DNA from: SAR202 cluster bacterium
Lineage (GTDB): Bacteria > Chloroflexota > Dehalococcoidia > Lucifugimonadales > JASMAO01
Assembly (NCBI GenBank): GCA_030754315.1
Contig: JASMAO010000144.1
Coordinates: 1 to 15,028 of the forward strand
DNA length: 15,028 nt
Direction: 5' to 3'
The notes under the pieces are model-generated. The model was not told where the DNA came from and ran no database searches. It saw only the letters and a list, made by a program, of their open reading frames with translations. Below, piece by piece: positions 7,134 through 14,310 of this stretch (positions are counted from its first letter, which is position 1; each line of letters begins with the position of its first letter). A program made the translations under genes and the position numbers.

Positions 7134-8483
7134 ATGTCAAGTTCCGATCGCCATTCGCACAATCCAGGGCTATGGTCGTCACAACGCACGTATAGACCAT
7201 TCATAATATCGTCTCTTTGTGTGGCATTGACTTTGGGATTTACTACAGGCGCGGCAATCATATTCTTTCGGCTGCTTGATATAGATCTGGGAACGGCATG
7301 GCCCACCCATACCCAAAGTCATGGCATGGCTCAAATTCTTGGTTGGGCCGGTTTGTTTGTAATGGGCCTCGGATTCCATATAGTGCCGAGAATAAGGAAT
7401 AGTTCGATCAAGTTCCCATGGCCACAAAGATGCGTGCTTACTTTCATGATAGTAGCCATAATTTCTAGATTCCTCGGACAAACAGTCACTTCATTCAGTA
7501 TAAATAATCCATTATTGGCCGTATCTGCTATTAGCCTAGCTTTGGGGCTGGGTATATTTTCCCTATTCGTTGGTGCAACATTGCTAAAAGGCAGGGCTCG
7601 TCATCGTTTGCCTGAGCTTTGGATCGCTGCAAGCACAGGCTGGGCCATCGTGGTTGCGGGGCTTGATTTGATGATCGCTTATCGGATGATCGACTCTAAC
7701 TCAGTGATTGTGCCCTCGGCAATCGGTAAACTATTTATCGAGGCCGCCTTAATAGGATTCATCTCAAATTTTATTTTCGGTATCAGTCTACAAGTGGTCC
7801 CTTCTTTTCTAAATTTGCCTCCGGCAAGACTCAGGTTAAACGGTGTTAGCTTGGTGTGTATTAATACTGGGATCGGGATAATAATATTGACACTTGCCAA
7901 AGATTTTTCGAATTGGTGGTTATTTGCTGGCGTTGTGTTCAAAACGGTCGGTTTCTTGATCTATATCCTGAGCCTGAGGTTATACTCACGAAAAATGAGC
8001 CCCGGGAAATATATTGTGAACGTTTACCGTAGATTTGAATGGTACTTACAAAGTGCATATTTTTGGCTGCTAATTGGTGGGATGTTACAGGTATGGAAAT
8101 TAATCGGGGACCTGTATTCGCCGATAGGCCCACCAACGAGTTTGGGTGCCCCAACAATTCACGTAGTTGGCTTGGGTTTCATCACCATCATGATTATCGG
8201 GATGTCTACAAGGATGCTGCCAATGTTTGAGGCTGCACTCTTGCCTTTGCATGGTCTATTAGATGTAATACTAATTCTTATCAATTTGAGTGTTGCGTCA
8301 AGACTGATAGCTGGAATCATACGTTTTGACTTAGCTTGGACGGTATTGGCCTTGTCCGGGTCTTTCGGAACGCTTTCCATAACTTTATTTGGTCTGGTAG
8401 TGTGGAAATTGTTGCGAAGATCTTCTAGGCAAGAATATATCGAACTTACTCGTTATAAAGTCAAACTAAAAACTTTCGAGTAA
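7134..8483 (+). CDS. NnrS-like 12-TM haem/copper-type membrane protein
   Basis: This 449-residue integral membrane protein has about 12 hydrophobic helices. The second begins with histidines in the pattern WPTHTQSHGMAQ (H59, H63) and ends GFHIVPRI (H82). A similar layout appears in helix 10, IHVVGLGFITIMIIGMSTR followed by MLP. This His/aromatic pattern, with xxPR or MLP after the helix, is characteristic of the NnrS family and related haem-copper-oxidase-like proteins implicated in nitric oxide or nitrosative stress response. The exact cofactor and function are inferred. The ATG at 7134 has no evident Shine-Dalgarno sequence, and no better in-frame start is visible upstream. The gene is co-directional with the radical SAM gene and dead metF but separated by about 260 bp. 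It converges with the truncated amidohydrolase across 94 bp. Confidence 0.7.
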   Translation: MSSSDRHSHNPGLWSSQRTYRPFIISSLCVALTLGFTTGAAIIFFRLLDIDLGTAWPTHTQSHGMAQILGWAGLFVMGLGFHIVPRIRNSSIKFPWPQRCVLTFMIVAIISRFLGQTVTSFSINNPLLAVSAISLALGLGIFSLFVGATLLKGRARHRLPELWIAASTGWAIVVAGLDLMIAYRMIDSNSVIVPSAIGKLFIEAALIGFISNFIFGISLQVVPSFLNLPPARLRLNGVSLVCINTGIGIIILTLAKDFSNWWLFAGVVFKTVGFLIYILSLRLYSRKMSPGKYIVNVYRRFEWYLQSAYFWLLIGGMLQVWKLIGDLYSPIGPPTSLGAPTIHVVGLGFITIMIIGMSTRMLPMFEAALLPLHGLLDVILILINLSVASRLIAGIIRFDLAWTVLALSGSFGTLSITLFGLVVWKLLRRSSRQEYIELTRYKVKLKTFE

Positions 8484-8577
8484 TACCGGTGATGAATAAT
8501 TCAAAAACTTTGGGTTTAAGTTCTGAGAATCATGGAAAAAATCGCAATTACAGATTAAATGCCAGTTACACTAACCA

Positions 8578-8808
8578 TTACGAATTGCTCTCTAACAAGC
8601 AGCCATACCCGTGACAGGCACTTGTTATATCAGCCAGCAATTCATCCAACTGGTAACGGGGATAACCTCTTTCAAGCCGGTTATCCCAGAAGTGGTGGTG
8701 AGGGTCGCAAATAGCTGTTTCCGGCTCAATAATTTCCTCTTTCGTTTGATCTAACCATGAATAAGGATCTTCCTCAATTAGGTGTGCTCGTGAGCAAAAA
8801 GCCTCCAT
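8578..8808 (-). pseudogene. N-terminal fragment of an amidohydrolase-2 family protein
   Basis: The 76-codon frame has the characteristic opening of metal-dependent hydrolases of the amidohydrolase-2 (PF04909) type: DPYSWLDQTKEEIIEPE, then CDPHHHFWDN carrying the metal-binding histidines, then YPRYQLDELLADI. After DI the sequence no longer follows the family and stops at 8578, where a complete protein would run to about 300 residues. No continuation is visible in the other frames down to the NnrS-like gene. It starts within the last 35 bp of the SDR gene, so it was probably translationally coupled as the third gene of that operon. It is best read as a gene cut by a deletion or rearrangement. 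A functional short peptide is unlikely because the rest of the TIM barrel is missing. Confidence 0.8.
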
Positions 8809-9586
8809 CGACCGGTATTACTATTCCGGTAACAAACTTAGCTTGATCGCTAGCAAGGTAAACCGCTGCCCATCCAATATCCCAACTTTCACCCTCGTTT
8901 GGTAAGGGGGTTGACGATTGTCTGGTGGGCCTAGAGTCAGGAGACCCACTAGATACTCGCGGAGTCCATATTAAACCAGGCATAATACAATTTACCCTGA
9001 TACTCTCCCCAGCGTGATCGAGGGCCATTGCCCTGGTCAAACCCACTACCGCCGTTTTATTCATAGTGTAGGGTGCTGATGACCTGCCAGATTTCGGCCT
9101 CATGCCGGTAACTGATGACACGTTAATGATAGACCCACCAGAATTACCTCTCATATACGGTATCGAGTACCGACTCATATTGATGATGCTCATAAGGTTT
9201 ACAGACATACTGTTTGCCCAGATATCCTGTGTTGCTTCCACGACATTCCCACTTCCTGATCCGCCCCCGACGTTGTTATGAAGTATGTCAATAGTATTGA
9301 ACTCCCGTACAGCGAAATCGACCACCTCCTTGCATTGTTCAGCTTTAGTTACATCGGCTGCAATTGACATAGCTAATCCTCCCTCATTTTGAATTAGTGA
9401 CTTGGTTGCATCCGCCCACTCTTCGACCAAATCTACTAGCACTACCCGCGCACCTTCTCTGGCAAGAAGGATAGCGGTCGCAGCACCATTTCCAATGCCT
9501 TCGCCTCCGTACGTACCCGCCCCACTCACCACGGCGACTTTGCCACTTAGCCTTGAGGACGTCCCGAAATTTGCTTTTGCATTCAT
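8774..9586 (-). CDS. Short-chain dehydrogenase/reductase (SDR)
   Basis: This 270-residue classical SDR is a soluble NAD(P)-dependent oxidoreductase of an alcohol/ketone substrate that cannot be named. The cofactor loop reads SGAGTYGGEGIGNG (residues 21-34), a longer Gly-rich loop than the usual TGxxxGIG, and VVLVDL follows strand 2, where an acidic residue favours NAD. HNNVGGG replaces the common NNAG. The catalytic residues are N130, S157/S158 (INVSS), Y173 and K177 (YTMNK). The C-terminus IVIPVDGGFLL is typical. The ATG at 9584-9586 overlaps the stop of the PPC gene by 4 nt (ATGA), and the end overlaps the amidohydrolase fragment, so the three form one transcript. The loop insertion is shared by some SDRs that sit beside amidohydrolases, which suggests a common catabolic pathway. 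Confidence 0.92.
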   Translation of the reverse strand: MNAKANFGTSSRLSGKVAVVSGAGTYGGEGIGNGAATAILLAREGARVVLVDLVEEWADATKSLIQNEGGLAMSIAADVTKAEQCKEVVDFAVREFNTIDILHNNVGGGSGSGNVVEATQDIWANSMSVNLMSIINMSRYSIPYMRGNSGGSIINVSSVTGMRPKSGRSSAPYTMNKTAVVGLTRAMALDHAGESIRVNCIMPGLIWTPRVSSGSPDSRPTRQSSTPLPNEGESWDIGWAAVYLASDQAKFVTGIVIPVDGGFLLTSTPN

Positions 9587-9990
9587 GAGGTCTTTCCCTC
9601 CGCGTCAATGATATGGAGATACATGAAAGCTCCTGTGAATATTCGGGCCTCCTCGCAGTGACCCCCAATTAACTCACCTGACGGGCGTGCAGCAACCAGG
9701 TGAATGTGAATCCTTATCCCGCCGTCAGGCAGTGGTTGGACATACCCCTCTGCACTAACAAGTTCCAAGTTTTCCTCGATGGAATGTCTTTGGAACTCAG
9801 GGACATCTTCCTCAAATCCGCACAGATTTCTAAGGTTCAACTGTTTTAAGCTCCCTATGCAAGAAGTGATGGTTGCTTCGCGTATCCCTTCCGCACGGGC
9901 GAGTTGTTCCAGGCCACTAACGAGCCAGTCATCTGGTTGGAATCTTCTATAAACAACGTGATAATCGGCATTCATCCAGTTTTGTGTCAT
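9583..9990 (-). CDS. PPC (DUF296) domain protein
   Basis: This 135-residue protein is one PPC domain, a compact alpha/beta fold that forms trimers. It occurs in plant AT-hook proteins and, alone, in many bacteria and archaea. The diagnostic part is IRIHIHLVAARPSGELIGGH (about 93-112), with the H-x-H and GGH histidines that bind metal in some relatives, then IFTGAFMYLHII. GLEQLARAEGIREATITSCIGSL is the usual first helix and strand. A GGAG ribosome-binding site 8 nt before the ATG at 9990 supports the start. It is the first gene of the PPC-SDR-amidohydrolase operon. Its role there is unknown. There is no AT-hook, so DNA binding should not be assumed. Confidence 0.85.
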   Translation of the reverse strand: MTQNWMNADYHVVYRRFQPDDWLVSGLEQLARAEGIREATITSCIGSLKQLNLRNLCGFEEDVPEFQRHSIEENLELVSAEGYVQPLPDGGIRIHIHLVAARPSGELIGGHCEEARIFTGAFMYLHIIDAEGKTS

Positions 9991-10135
9991 TTCTTGATCT
10001 CCATTATTCCATTCCTTTGGTAATGTTCGCCTTCGATTTCACTGATAATCGATCGCTTACCTGTAAGACAATAACGCATACTTAGCTATAAGAAATAGGA
10101 AGTAGTGGAAGAGCAACAACCGAAGGAGAGAGGTT

Positions 10136-10189
10136 ATGCAGTTTGAAAACGAATGGGACTTGCGCTGTGGTGGAAGATTCGTTAGTTAA
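10136..10189 (+). CDS. Possible 17-residue leader or gene-start relic
   Basis: ATG 10136 is preceded by AAGGAG with 7-nt spacing, an excellent ribosome-binding site, and encodes MQFENEWDLRCGGRFVS before TAA. The peptide resembles nothing I recognise. The good initiation signal on such a short frame suggests either the preserved start of a decayed gene or a leader peptide. The inverted repeat at 10257-10286 lies 68 bp downstream, which would fit an attenuator, but no downstream gene is close enough to make that convincing. Confidence 0.2.
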   Translation: MQFENEWDLRCGGRFVS

Positions 10190-10256
10190 CTTATGTAACT
10201 GCGGGCTGTGGAATGAAGGTATCGCTTACTGGTTCTATCTATATAGAGAGGATTAA

Positions 10257-10286
10257 CTCTTCTACCCACGTACTCACGTAGAAGAG
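10257..10286. promoter_or_regulatory. 9-bp inverted repeat
   Basis: Perfect arms CTCTTCTAC and GTAGAAGAG are separated by CCACGTACTCAC. No poly-T follows on either strand, so a terminator is unlikely. It could be a protein-binding dyad or a hairpin in a transcript running through this gap. It is 267 bp upstream of the PPC start codon. Confidence 0.3.
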
Positions 10287-10650
10287 CCGTCCAGGTTAAC
10301 CGGTTTCTTCCTCCACTCACCGTAACCACCCTATATAGCACCGAAGCTTGTCCACTGTTGGTCAGCACCGCCCGGGTGCCTGCAATACCTTTCTACCATC
10401 ACCGCATGAGTTTCGTCTGCAACACGTAGAACTCGGATGCCGTGATGCGAAATGAAAATGATGTTTTCATGAGAACTCCTATCGTGATTGCCATCCTCAT
10501 CATTTCAATATTCGCACCGGAGTAGAACCGGCCTCAACCGGAGCTATCGATCTCAACGAGGTAACGGTGCGGTGTTGTCGCAGGCAATGAAGCTATAGAA
10601 CGTAGTGGCCAGGACCCGAGGGACATTGGGATAACTGGGGGAGAAAGGGA

Positions 10651-10864
10651 ATGAATCTCAAGCGCACAGCATCATTCCTTCTGCCCTCGGCAGCCATGCT
10701 GCTGATGGTAGCCCGTGGCGATACTCAGACCGCTGATATCTTCAACCTCTAAGGTCAATATGTAACCAACCTATACCCCACTGTCTATTTATACCCCTAA
10801 ACCTGCCCTCGAAGTAGTAGTCAAAGAAGTGCCGGTCGCCGTTGAGGTACGATGGACATTATGA
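10651..10864 (+). pseudogene. Decayed 5' end of a lipoprotein (solute-binding-protein-like)
   Basis: ATG 10651, preceded by GGGGGAGAAAGG, encodes MNLKRTASFLLPSAAMLLMV followed by ARGDTQTADIFNL and a stop. This is a good lipoprotein signal peptide except that the lipobox cysteine is Arg (CGT, one change from TGT) in LMVA-R-GDTQTA. After a frameshift the next frame reads TPKPALEVVVKEVPVAVEV (10793-10849). Such Val/Glu/Lys/Pro linkers commonly follow the lipobox in Chloroflexota peptide- or sugar-binding lipoproteins. The frame ends at TGA 10862-10864 and no binding domain follows, so only the exported-protein start remains. It runs directly into the 5' end of the intact metF and explains why an artificial upstream TTG start (10842) is available there. 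Confidence 0.6.
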
Positions 10865-10873
10865 TACGCATAC

Positions 10874-10878
10874 GGAGG
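10874..10878 (+). promoter_or_regulatory. Ribosome-binding site fixing the metF start
   Basis: GGAGG followed by CAATA and GTG at 10884 is a near-perfect Shine-Dalgarno arrangement. It argues that translation starts at the GTG and not at TTG 10842, which lacks one. Confidence 0.7.
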
Positions 10879-10883
10879 CAATA

Positions 10884-11780
10884 GTGAGATCGTTCATCGA
10901 ATCCCTTACGTCCGGGAAATTCATGGTTACCACCGAGCTGATTCCACCAAAAGGGACTCACCTCACACCTCTATTTGAGAAAGCGGAAGCGTTGAGGGAT
11001 CAGGTAGACGCATTCATCCTCCCGGACTCCCATGCGGCCCAGATGAGTATGTCTCCACTAGCGGTGGCTCATTTGCTAGTCAACCGAGGTATAGAGCCTA
11101 TTCTCAGTATCACTTGTAGGGGGCGCAACCGAATAGCCCTACAGTCGGACCTCCTAGGGGCCCATGCTCTGGGCATCAAGAATATCGTTTGCATGACTGG
11201 CGACCACCCGGTTGTCGGTGACCACCCCGAGGCCACTCCCGTTTTCGATCTCGATTCCATTTCTCTGTTAAGGGCCATTGCTTCTCACCGGGCTGGAAAG
11301 GATATGTCAGGTCGCCGTCTCACGGGAACCTCTGCTTTCTCAGCCGGTGCAGTGGTCGATCCGGCGATTACAAACCAGGATCAGCAAATGCGACGAATGG
11401 AGATGAAGGTGGCCGTCGGCGCCCAATTTTTTTTTGCCCAGGCAGTGTTTGATCCGCTCCTTTTCGAGTCATTCATGAGTACCGCAAGCAGGTTCAGTGT
11501 TCCTATCATCGCGGGATTGATTGTGCTCAAGTCCGGTGACATGGCCCGCCACCTGAACGCCGGTCAACTTGGAATCGCTGTCCCAGATGCCCTGATCGAC
11601 GAGATGGATCGGGCAGAGGATCCTGAAAGTACTGGCGTAGCGATAGCGACGCGAACCATCAAAGATCTAATGTCCTTGTGTCAGGGTGTGCATTTAGTGT
11701 CAGTCGGGAGAGAATATCAGATATCTAGCGTGCTGAAGGCTGCTGGTATTGCTAGTGACTCATCTCTAAGAGAGAGGTAG
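10884..11780 (+). CDS. metF: Methylenetetrahydrofolate reductase family protein (MetF-like)
   Basis: This is a flavin-dependent TIM-barrel enzyme that reduces 5,10-methylene-THF to 5-methyl-THF, or acts on a related one-carbon carrier. Counting from GTG 10884 (298 residues, the usual family length), the conserved Glu is E18 (TTELIPPKG) and the Asp that interacts with flavin is D107 (CMTGDHP). FDLDSISLL, GAVVDPA, VAVGAQFFFAQAVFDP and PIIAGLIVL follow in the family order. I prefer GTG 10884 because GGAGG (10874-10878) lies 5 nt upstream. The longer frame from TTG 10842 runs into the lipoprotein relic. In this branch MetF can serve the Wood-Ljungdahl route, methionine synthesis or demethylation, and the exact role is not visible. 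A T9 run lies inside the FFF codons (11427-11435). Confidence 0.9.
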   Translation: MRSFIESLTSGKFMVTTELIPPKGTHLTPLFEKAEALRDQVDAFILPDSHAAQMSMSPLAVAHLLVNRGIEPILSITCRGRNRIALQSDLLGAHALGIKNIVCMTGDHPVVGDHPEATPVFDLDSISLLRAIASHRAGKDMSGRRLTGTSAFSAGAVVDPAITNQDQQMRRMEMKVAVGAQFFFAQAVFDPLLFESFMSTASRFSVPIIAGLIVLKSGDMARHLNAGQLGIAVPDALIDEMDRAEDPESTGVAIATRTIKDLMSLCQGVHLVSVGREYQISSVLKAAGIASDSSLRER

Positions 11781-12385
11781 ATAACTTTGCAAACAAGTTA
11801 GGATCGGTGATTGCTGTGTAGCTAGGTTGTCTCAATACACGTAAGGTAGTCGAAATGCTAGGCTGATCGGGAAAGATCAATTATTAACATGTTGTAAATC
11901 CGCTCTATGCGGGGGGATATCGCTCGCTAGGTTGTGCGCCTTGCACGAGCATAAGTACCGGCCCAGATGAGCGGGCCGGCCGTTGGCTCGGGACCAGCAA
12001 GTGCGGCGGTGAATGCGGTATCCACACCAGGCCCTTGAAGGTGAATCTTGCTCAATAGCAGGAATCCTACGCATACAAACCGAAGATAGTAGGAGACATC
12101 AATTTAGGTTGCGGTCTCATAGAGAAAGAGCATGATCTATATACGAATTTGCTGCTGGCACGATTCGGTTTAAACAAAGAATTGCTGAACAAGACAAGGC
12201 CTTCTGCCGACTGGTAGAGGGCCCATCCACACTCGGCATACAGATTGAGGGTGATGTTGGCGGATGGCATCACAAGCGATCGCACTATCGGTATCTATCT
12301 GGCTCCTATGCACTGCCAAACACCGTGAAAGTGTCGGGCCCGCAGGTGCCCAGGGAACATGTTTGTAAAGGCCGTTCTAGTTTTG
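11781..12385. other. Gene-poor region between convergent metF and SQR-like genes
   Basis: A weak hairpin, TGATC/GATCA around 11863-11878 followed by AATTATT, may end metF transcription. A GC-rich hairpin, CCGGCCC/GGGCCGG (11958-11964 and 11973-11979), lies in a minus-strand open frame ending at TAG 11927-11929. That frame reads IHLQGPGVDTAFTAALAGPE then PTAGPLIWAGTYARA, so it looks coding-like but I do not recognise it, and it may be a gene remnant. Repeat copy 3 occupies 12211-12292. No intact gene is visible. Confidence 0.4.
12211..12292. repeat. Dispersed repeat, copy 3
   Basis: Positions 12225-12263 match 14377-14415 at 33 of 39 bases (TCCACACT...CATACAGATTGA...GTGATGTTGGCGG). The match extends left with CTGGT and AGGGCCC after a gap of about 9 bases, and right with ATCGCACT..TCGGT after a gap of about 6. 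This copy lacks the hairpin module of copies 1 and 2 and half of the second inverted repeat. Confidence 0.65.
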
Positions 12386-13540
12386 CTAGAACCATCGCCA
12401 AAGCCAGTATTTCTCGAACAGTACCTTGCCTGCGTGCCGGAGGTGGGTGGGTTTGTGGAATTTGACCATTGGGGCAGGGTCGGCGTAGAAGTTACCCCGG
12501 CCGAAGCCAGCCTTCCCTCCCCCCGTTTCGACAAAGCACTCGCCCTGACCATCAAATCTTCCCGGTGCGCCCTTCCCGGTAACCTGGGCCGCGATACTCT
12601 GCGCCACGGCCTCGCCTTGACCGTGGGCAAAGACTCCTGCCTTGGGAAGGGGTTGCCCCACCCCCAAGGGGATTCCAGTGACATCGCCTATGGCGTAAAC
12701 GCCGGGAAAGCTGGTCTCCATCGTGTGACGGTCCACCGGAACCCAACCGCTCTCCCCGGTAAGCCCGGCGTCTTTCACAACCTTCGGTGCCACATGAGGA
12801 GGGATGTAGACAAGGAATTCATAGTGGGCCTCGGCGCCATTGGTGAAACGGAGGGTTCCACTGGTCGACTCCACTTCGCTCACCTGATGCTGAGGATAGT
12901 AGATTATGTTGCGCTCCTCCACAAGCTGTCTCACTCCCTGAGAAGCTTCTGGTCCAGCAACACCCATGGGTGCCGGCTCGGCAGCGTAGATGGATACCTC
13001 CACCCGATCTCTTACCTTCCGCTTGCGCAGGTCGCTCTCTAGGAGCATGGCCGCTTCGTAGGGCGCGGCAGGGCACTTGTAAGGAACGCGAGCCGTCAAC
13101 ACAACCAGCCTTCCTTCGATAAGATCTGCACGGGCATCCCGGATTGCAACGGCCCCTTCCATGGAATAGAGATTGAAACCTGCATCCTCCAGTCCAGGTA
13201 CCTGCTCCGGCGCCAGATCAGCGCCAAGGGAGATCACCAGGTAGTCTGACTCTAACTCGTTTTCATTAACCCGAACCGTCCTTTGTTCGGGGTCGATGCT
13301 CTCTACCTGTCCTTTGACTACGTCGATACCCTTCTTTTCCAGCCGTGCGAGATCGCGCATGATTTTGTAGGGGTCACGAAGCCCCACTTGAACCCAGAGA
13401 AGGGACGGCCAAAAGATGTGCTCGCCGCCTTTGTCCACCAAAACCACCCTGTGTTCTTTGCCCAGTCGCTTGCGTAACTCCTTCGCCGTCACCAGTCCGC
13501 CGACACCGCCCCCGAGAATCACCACGGTTTTACCTGGCAT
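12386..13540 (-). CDS. FAD/NAD(P)-dependent oxidoreductase, sulfide:quinone-oxidoreductase-like
   Basis: This 384-residue two-dinucleotide-binding-fold flavoprotein has GGGVGG for FAD near residues 10-15, KGGEHIFWPSLLWVQVG, where SQR and NDH-2 proteins contact flavin, and VYAIGDVTGIP with the FAD-binding G285-D286. PYKCPAAPYEAA holds C156 and GECFVETGG holds C335. These correspond to the two cysteines that form the sulfide-oxidising disulfide or polysulfide bridge in SQR. The third cysteine of many SQRs is absent. The C-terminus KYWLWRWF is aromatic and could sit at the membrane for quinone access. A strong AAGGAGG site precedes ATG 13540. The gene looks GC-richer than its neighbours and stands alone, which suggests a different history. 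A flavocytochrome or NDH-2-like role remains possible. Confidence 0.82.
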   Translation of the reverse strand: MPGKTVVILGGGVGGLVTAKELRKRLGKEHRVVLVDKGGEHIFWPSLLWVQVGLRDPYKIMRDLARLEKKGIDVVKGQVESIDPEQRTVRVNENELESDYLVISLGADLAPEQVPGLEDAGFNLYSMEGAVAIRDARADLIEGRLVVLTARVPYKCPAAPYEAAMLLESDLRKRKVRDRVEVSIYAAEPAPMGVAGPEASQGVRQLVEERNIIYYPQHQVSEVESTSGTLRFTNGAEAHYEFLVYIPPHVAPKVVKDAGLTGESGWVPVDRHTMETSFPGVYAIGDVTGIPLGVGQPLPKAGVFAHGQGEAVAQSIAAQVTGKGAPGRFDGQGECFVETGGGKAGFGRGNFYADPAPMVKFHKPTHLRHAGKVLFEKYWLWRWF

Positions 13541-14310
13541 CTTTTGCCTCCTCCTTGAGTGTCAATGGCCGGCCTTGGCAGCCGCAATTCTGATCACCAT
13601 TACAAAAGCCGTTTCCATATGTGTTTTCAGTTACTACCATGCGGGAGTTTCTTTAACGCTATGAGTCCTTTACTCTACCACCGCTAGGCGGGGACTGCCT
13701 TGTCGACACACCGGGCTCATATGGCCAGTTCATTAAGGGAGCCGAGGCGGGCGCTTCCCCGCCAGATCTTCAACGCCTCACGGGCGTTCAAGCAGGACCT
13801 TCAAGTGCCTATTGAGACACCTTGACGTGACGCCTCCACATTTGCTCCAAATTACAAGAATCGCTGGGCGTCCGCTGACCCTTCTTCCCCATAGGCCACA
13901 GCGTCATCTGTGGGGAACGCGCATTTCTCTTCACCCTTACTCTTGCTGGGAACATTAGCCAAATGGTGCCATTATAGGAACCATCGGTACAAGAGGGTGG
14001 ATCGGTGATGATGAGTGTCTCTGGGAGTTTTTCATTCATGTCTGGTACTTACGCCAGTAGGATAAGTCCGGTGTTCCAGGCGGGTTAATTCGCCTACCTG
14101 TTCAATTCACTTTATGAGAACCTGGCGCATGAGCCGGCACGCCTCGAGAAGCTTTGGATTGGATAAATAGAGTTACATCTTTGGAAGTAAGGCCTGCTTT
14201 AGTGAGGCAGGCCGAAAAGCGGTTCGACAACGTATGGGAGGAATCGGGGGTATTACCAGGAATGGAACGGGTGTTTTTCTGACCCTCATGGATGATAGTC
14301 AGGGTGCCGG
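13541..14310. other. Gene-poor region with short hairpins and no recognised gene
   Basis: This region lies upstream of the SQR-like gene and probably holds its promoter. A minus-strand frame from 14039 to 13809 (76 codons) has no known domain. Stretches such as 13730-13810 (minus strand NAREALKIWRGSARLGSLNE) look coding-like but are broken by stops in every long reading, suggesting eroded sequence. A hairpin, GGCCTGC/GCAGGCC (14191-14197 and 14207-14213), has no T-tract on either strand. Confidence 0.4.

Larger units (their letters stand above)
9991..10650. other. Gene-poor region upstream of the PPC operon
   Basis: This stretch should hold the minus-strand operon promoter near its left end. 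It contains an inverted repeat, CTCTTCTAC at 10257-10265 and GTAGAAGAG at 10278-10286 with a 12-nt loop, close to the palindrome GGTTAACC at 10294-10301. These could be an operator or RNA structure, but no T-tract follows. A tiny frame at 10136-10189 has a strong ribosome-binding site. A second tiny frame near 10472-10528 (MRTPIVIAILIISIFAPE) is hydrophobic with no evident ribosome-binding site. No larger gene is recognisable. Confidence 0.4.

Noticed and set aside
12359..13042. 227-codon plus-strand open frame
   Set aside because: It is antisense to the SQR-like gene, which has clear FAD motifs and a strong ribosome-binding site. The plus-strand protein has no recognisable domain.
13720..13810. 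Relic of a TnpB-type transposase 3' end
   Set aside because: A vague resemblance in composition only. No zinc-ribbon or RuvC motif and no element ends could be seen.
14191..14213. Terminator hairpin GGCCTGC/GCAGGCC
   Set aside because: There is no T-tract on either strand and no gene ending nearby that would need it.
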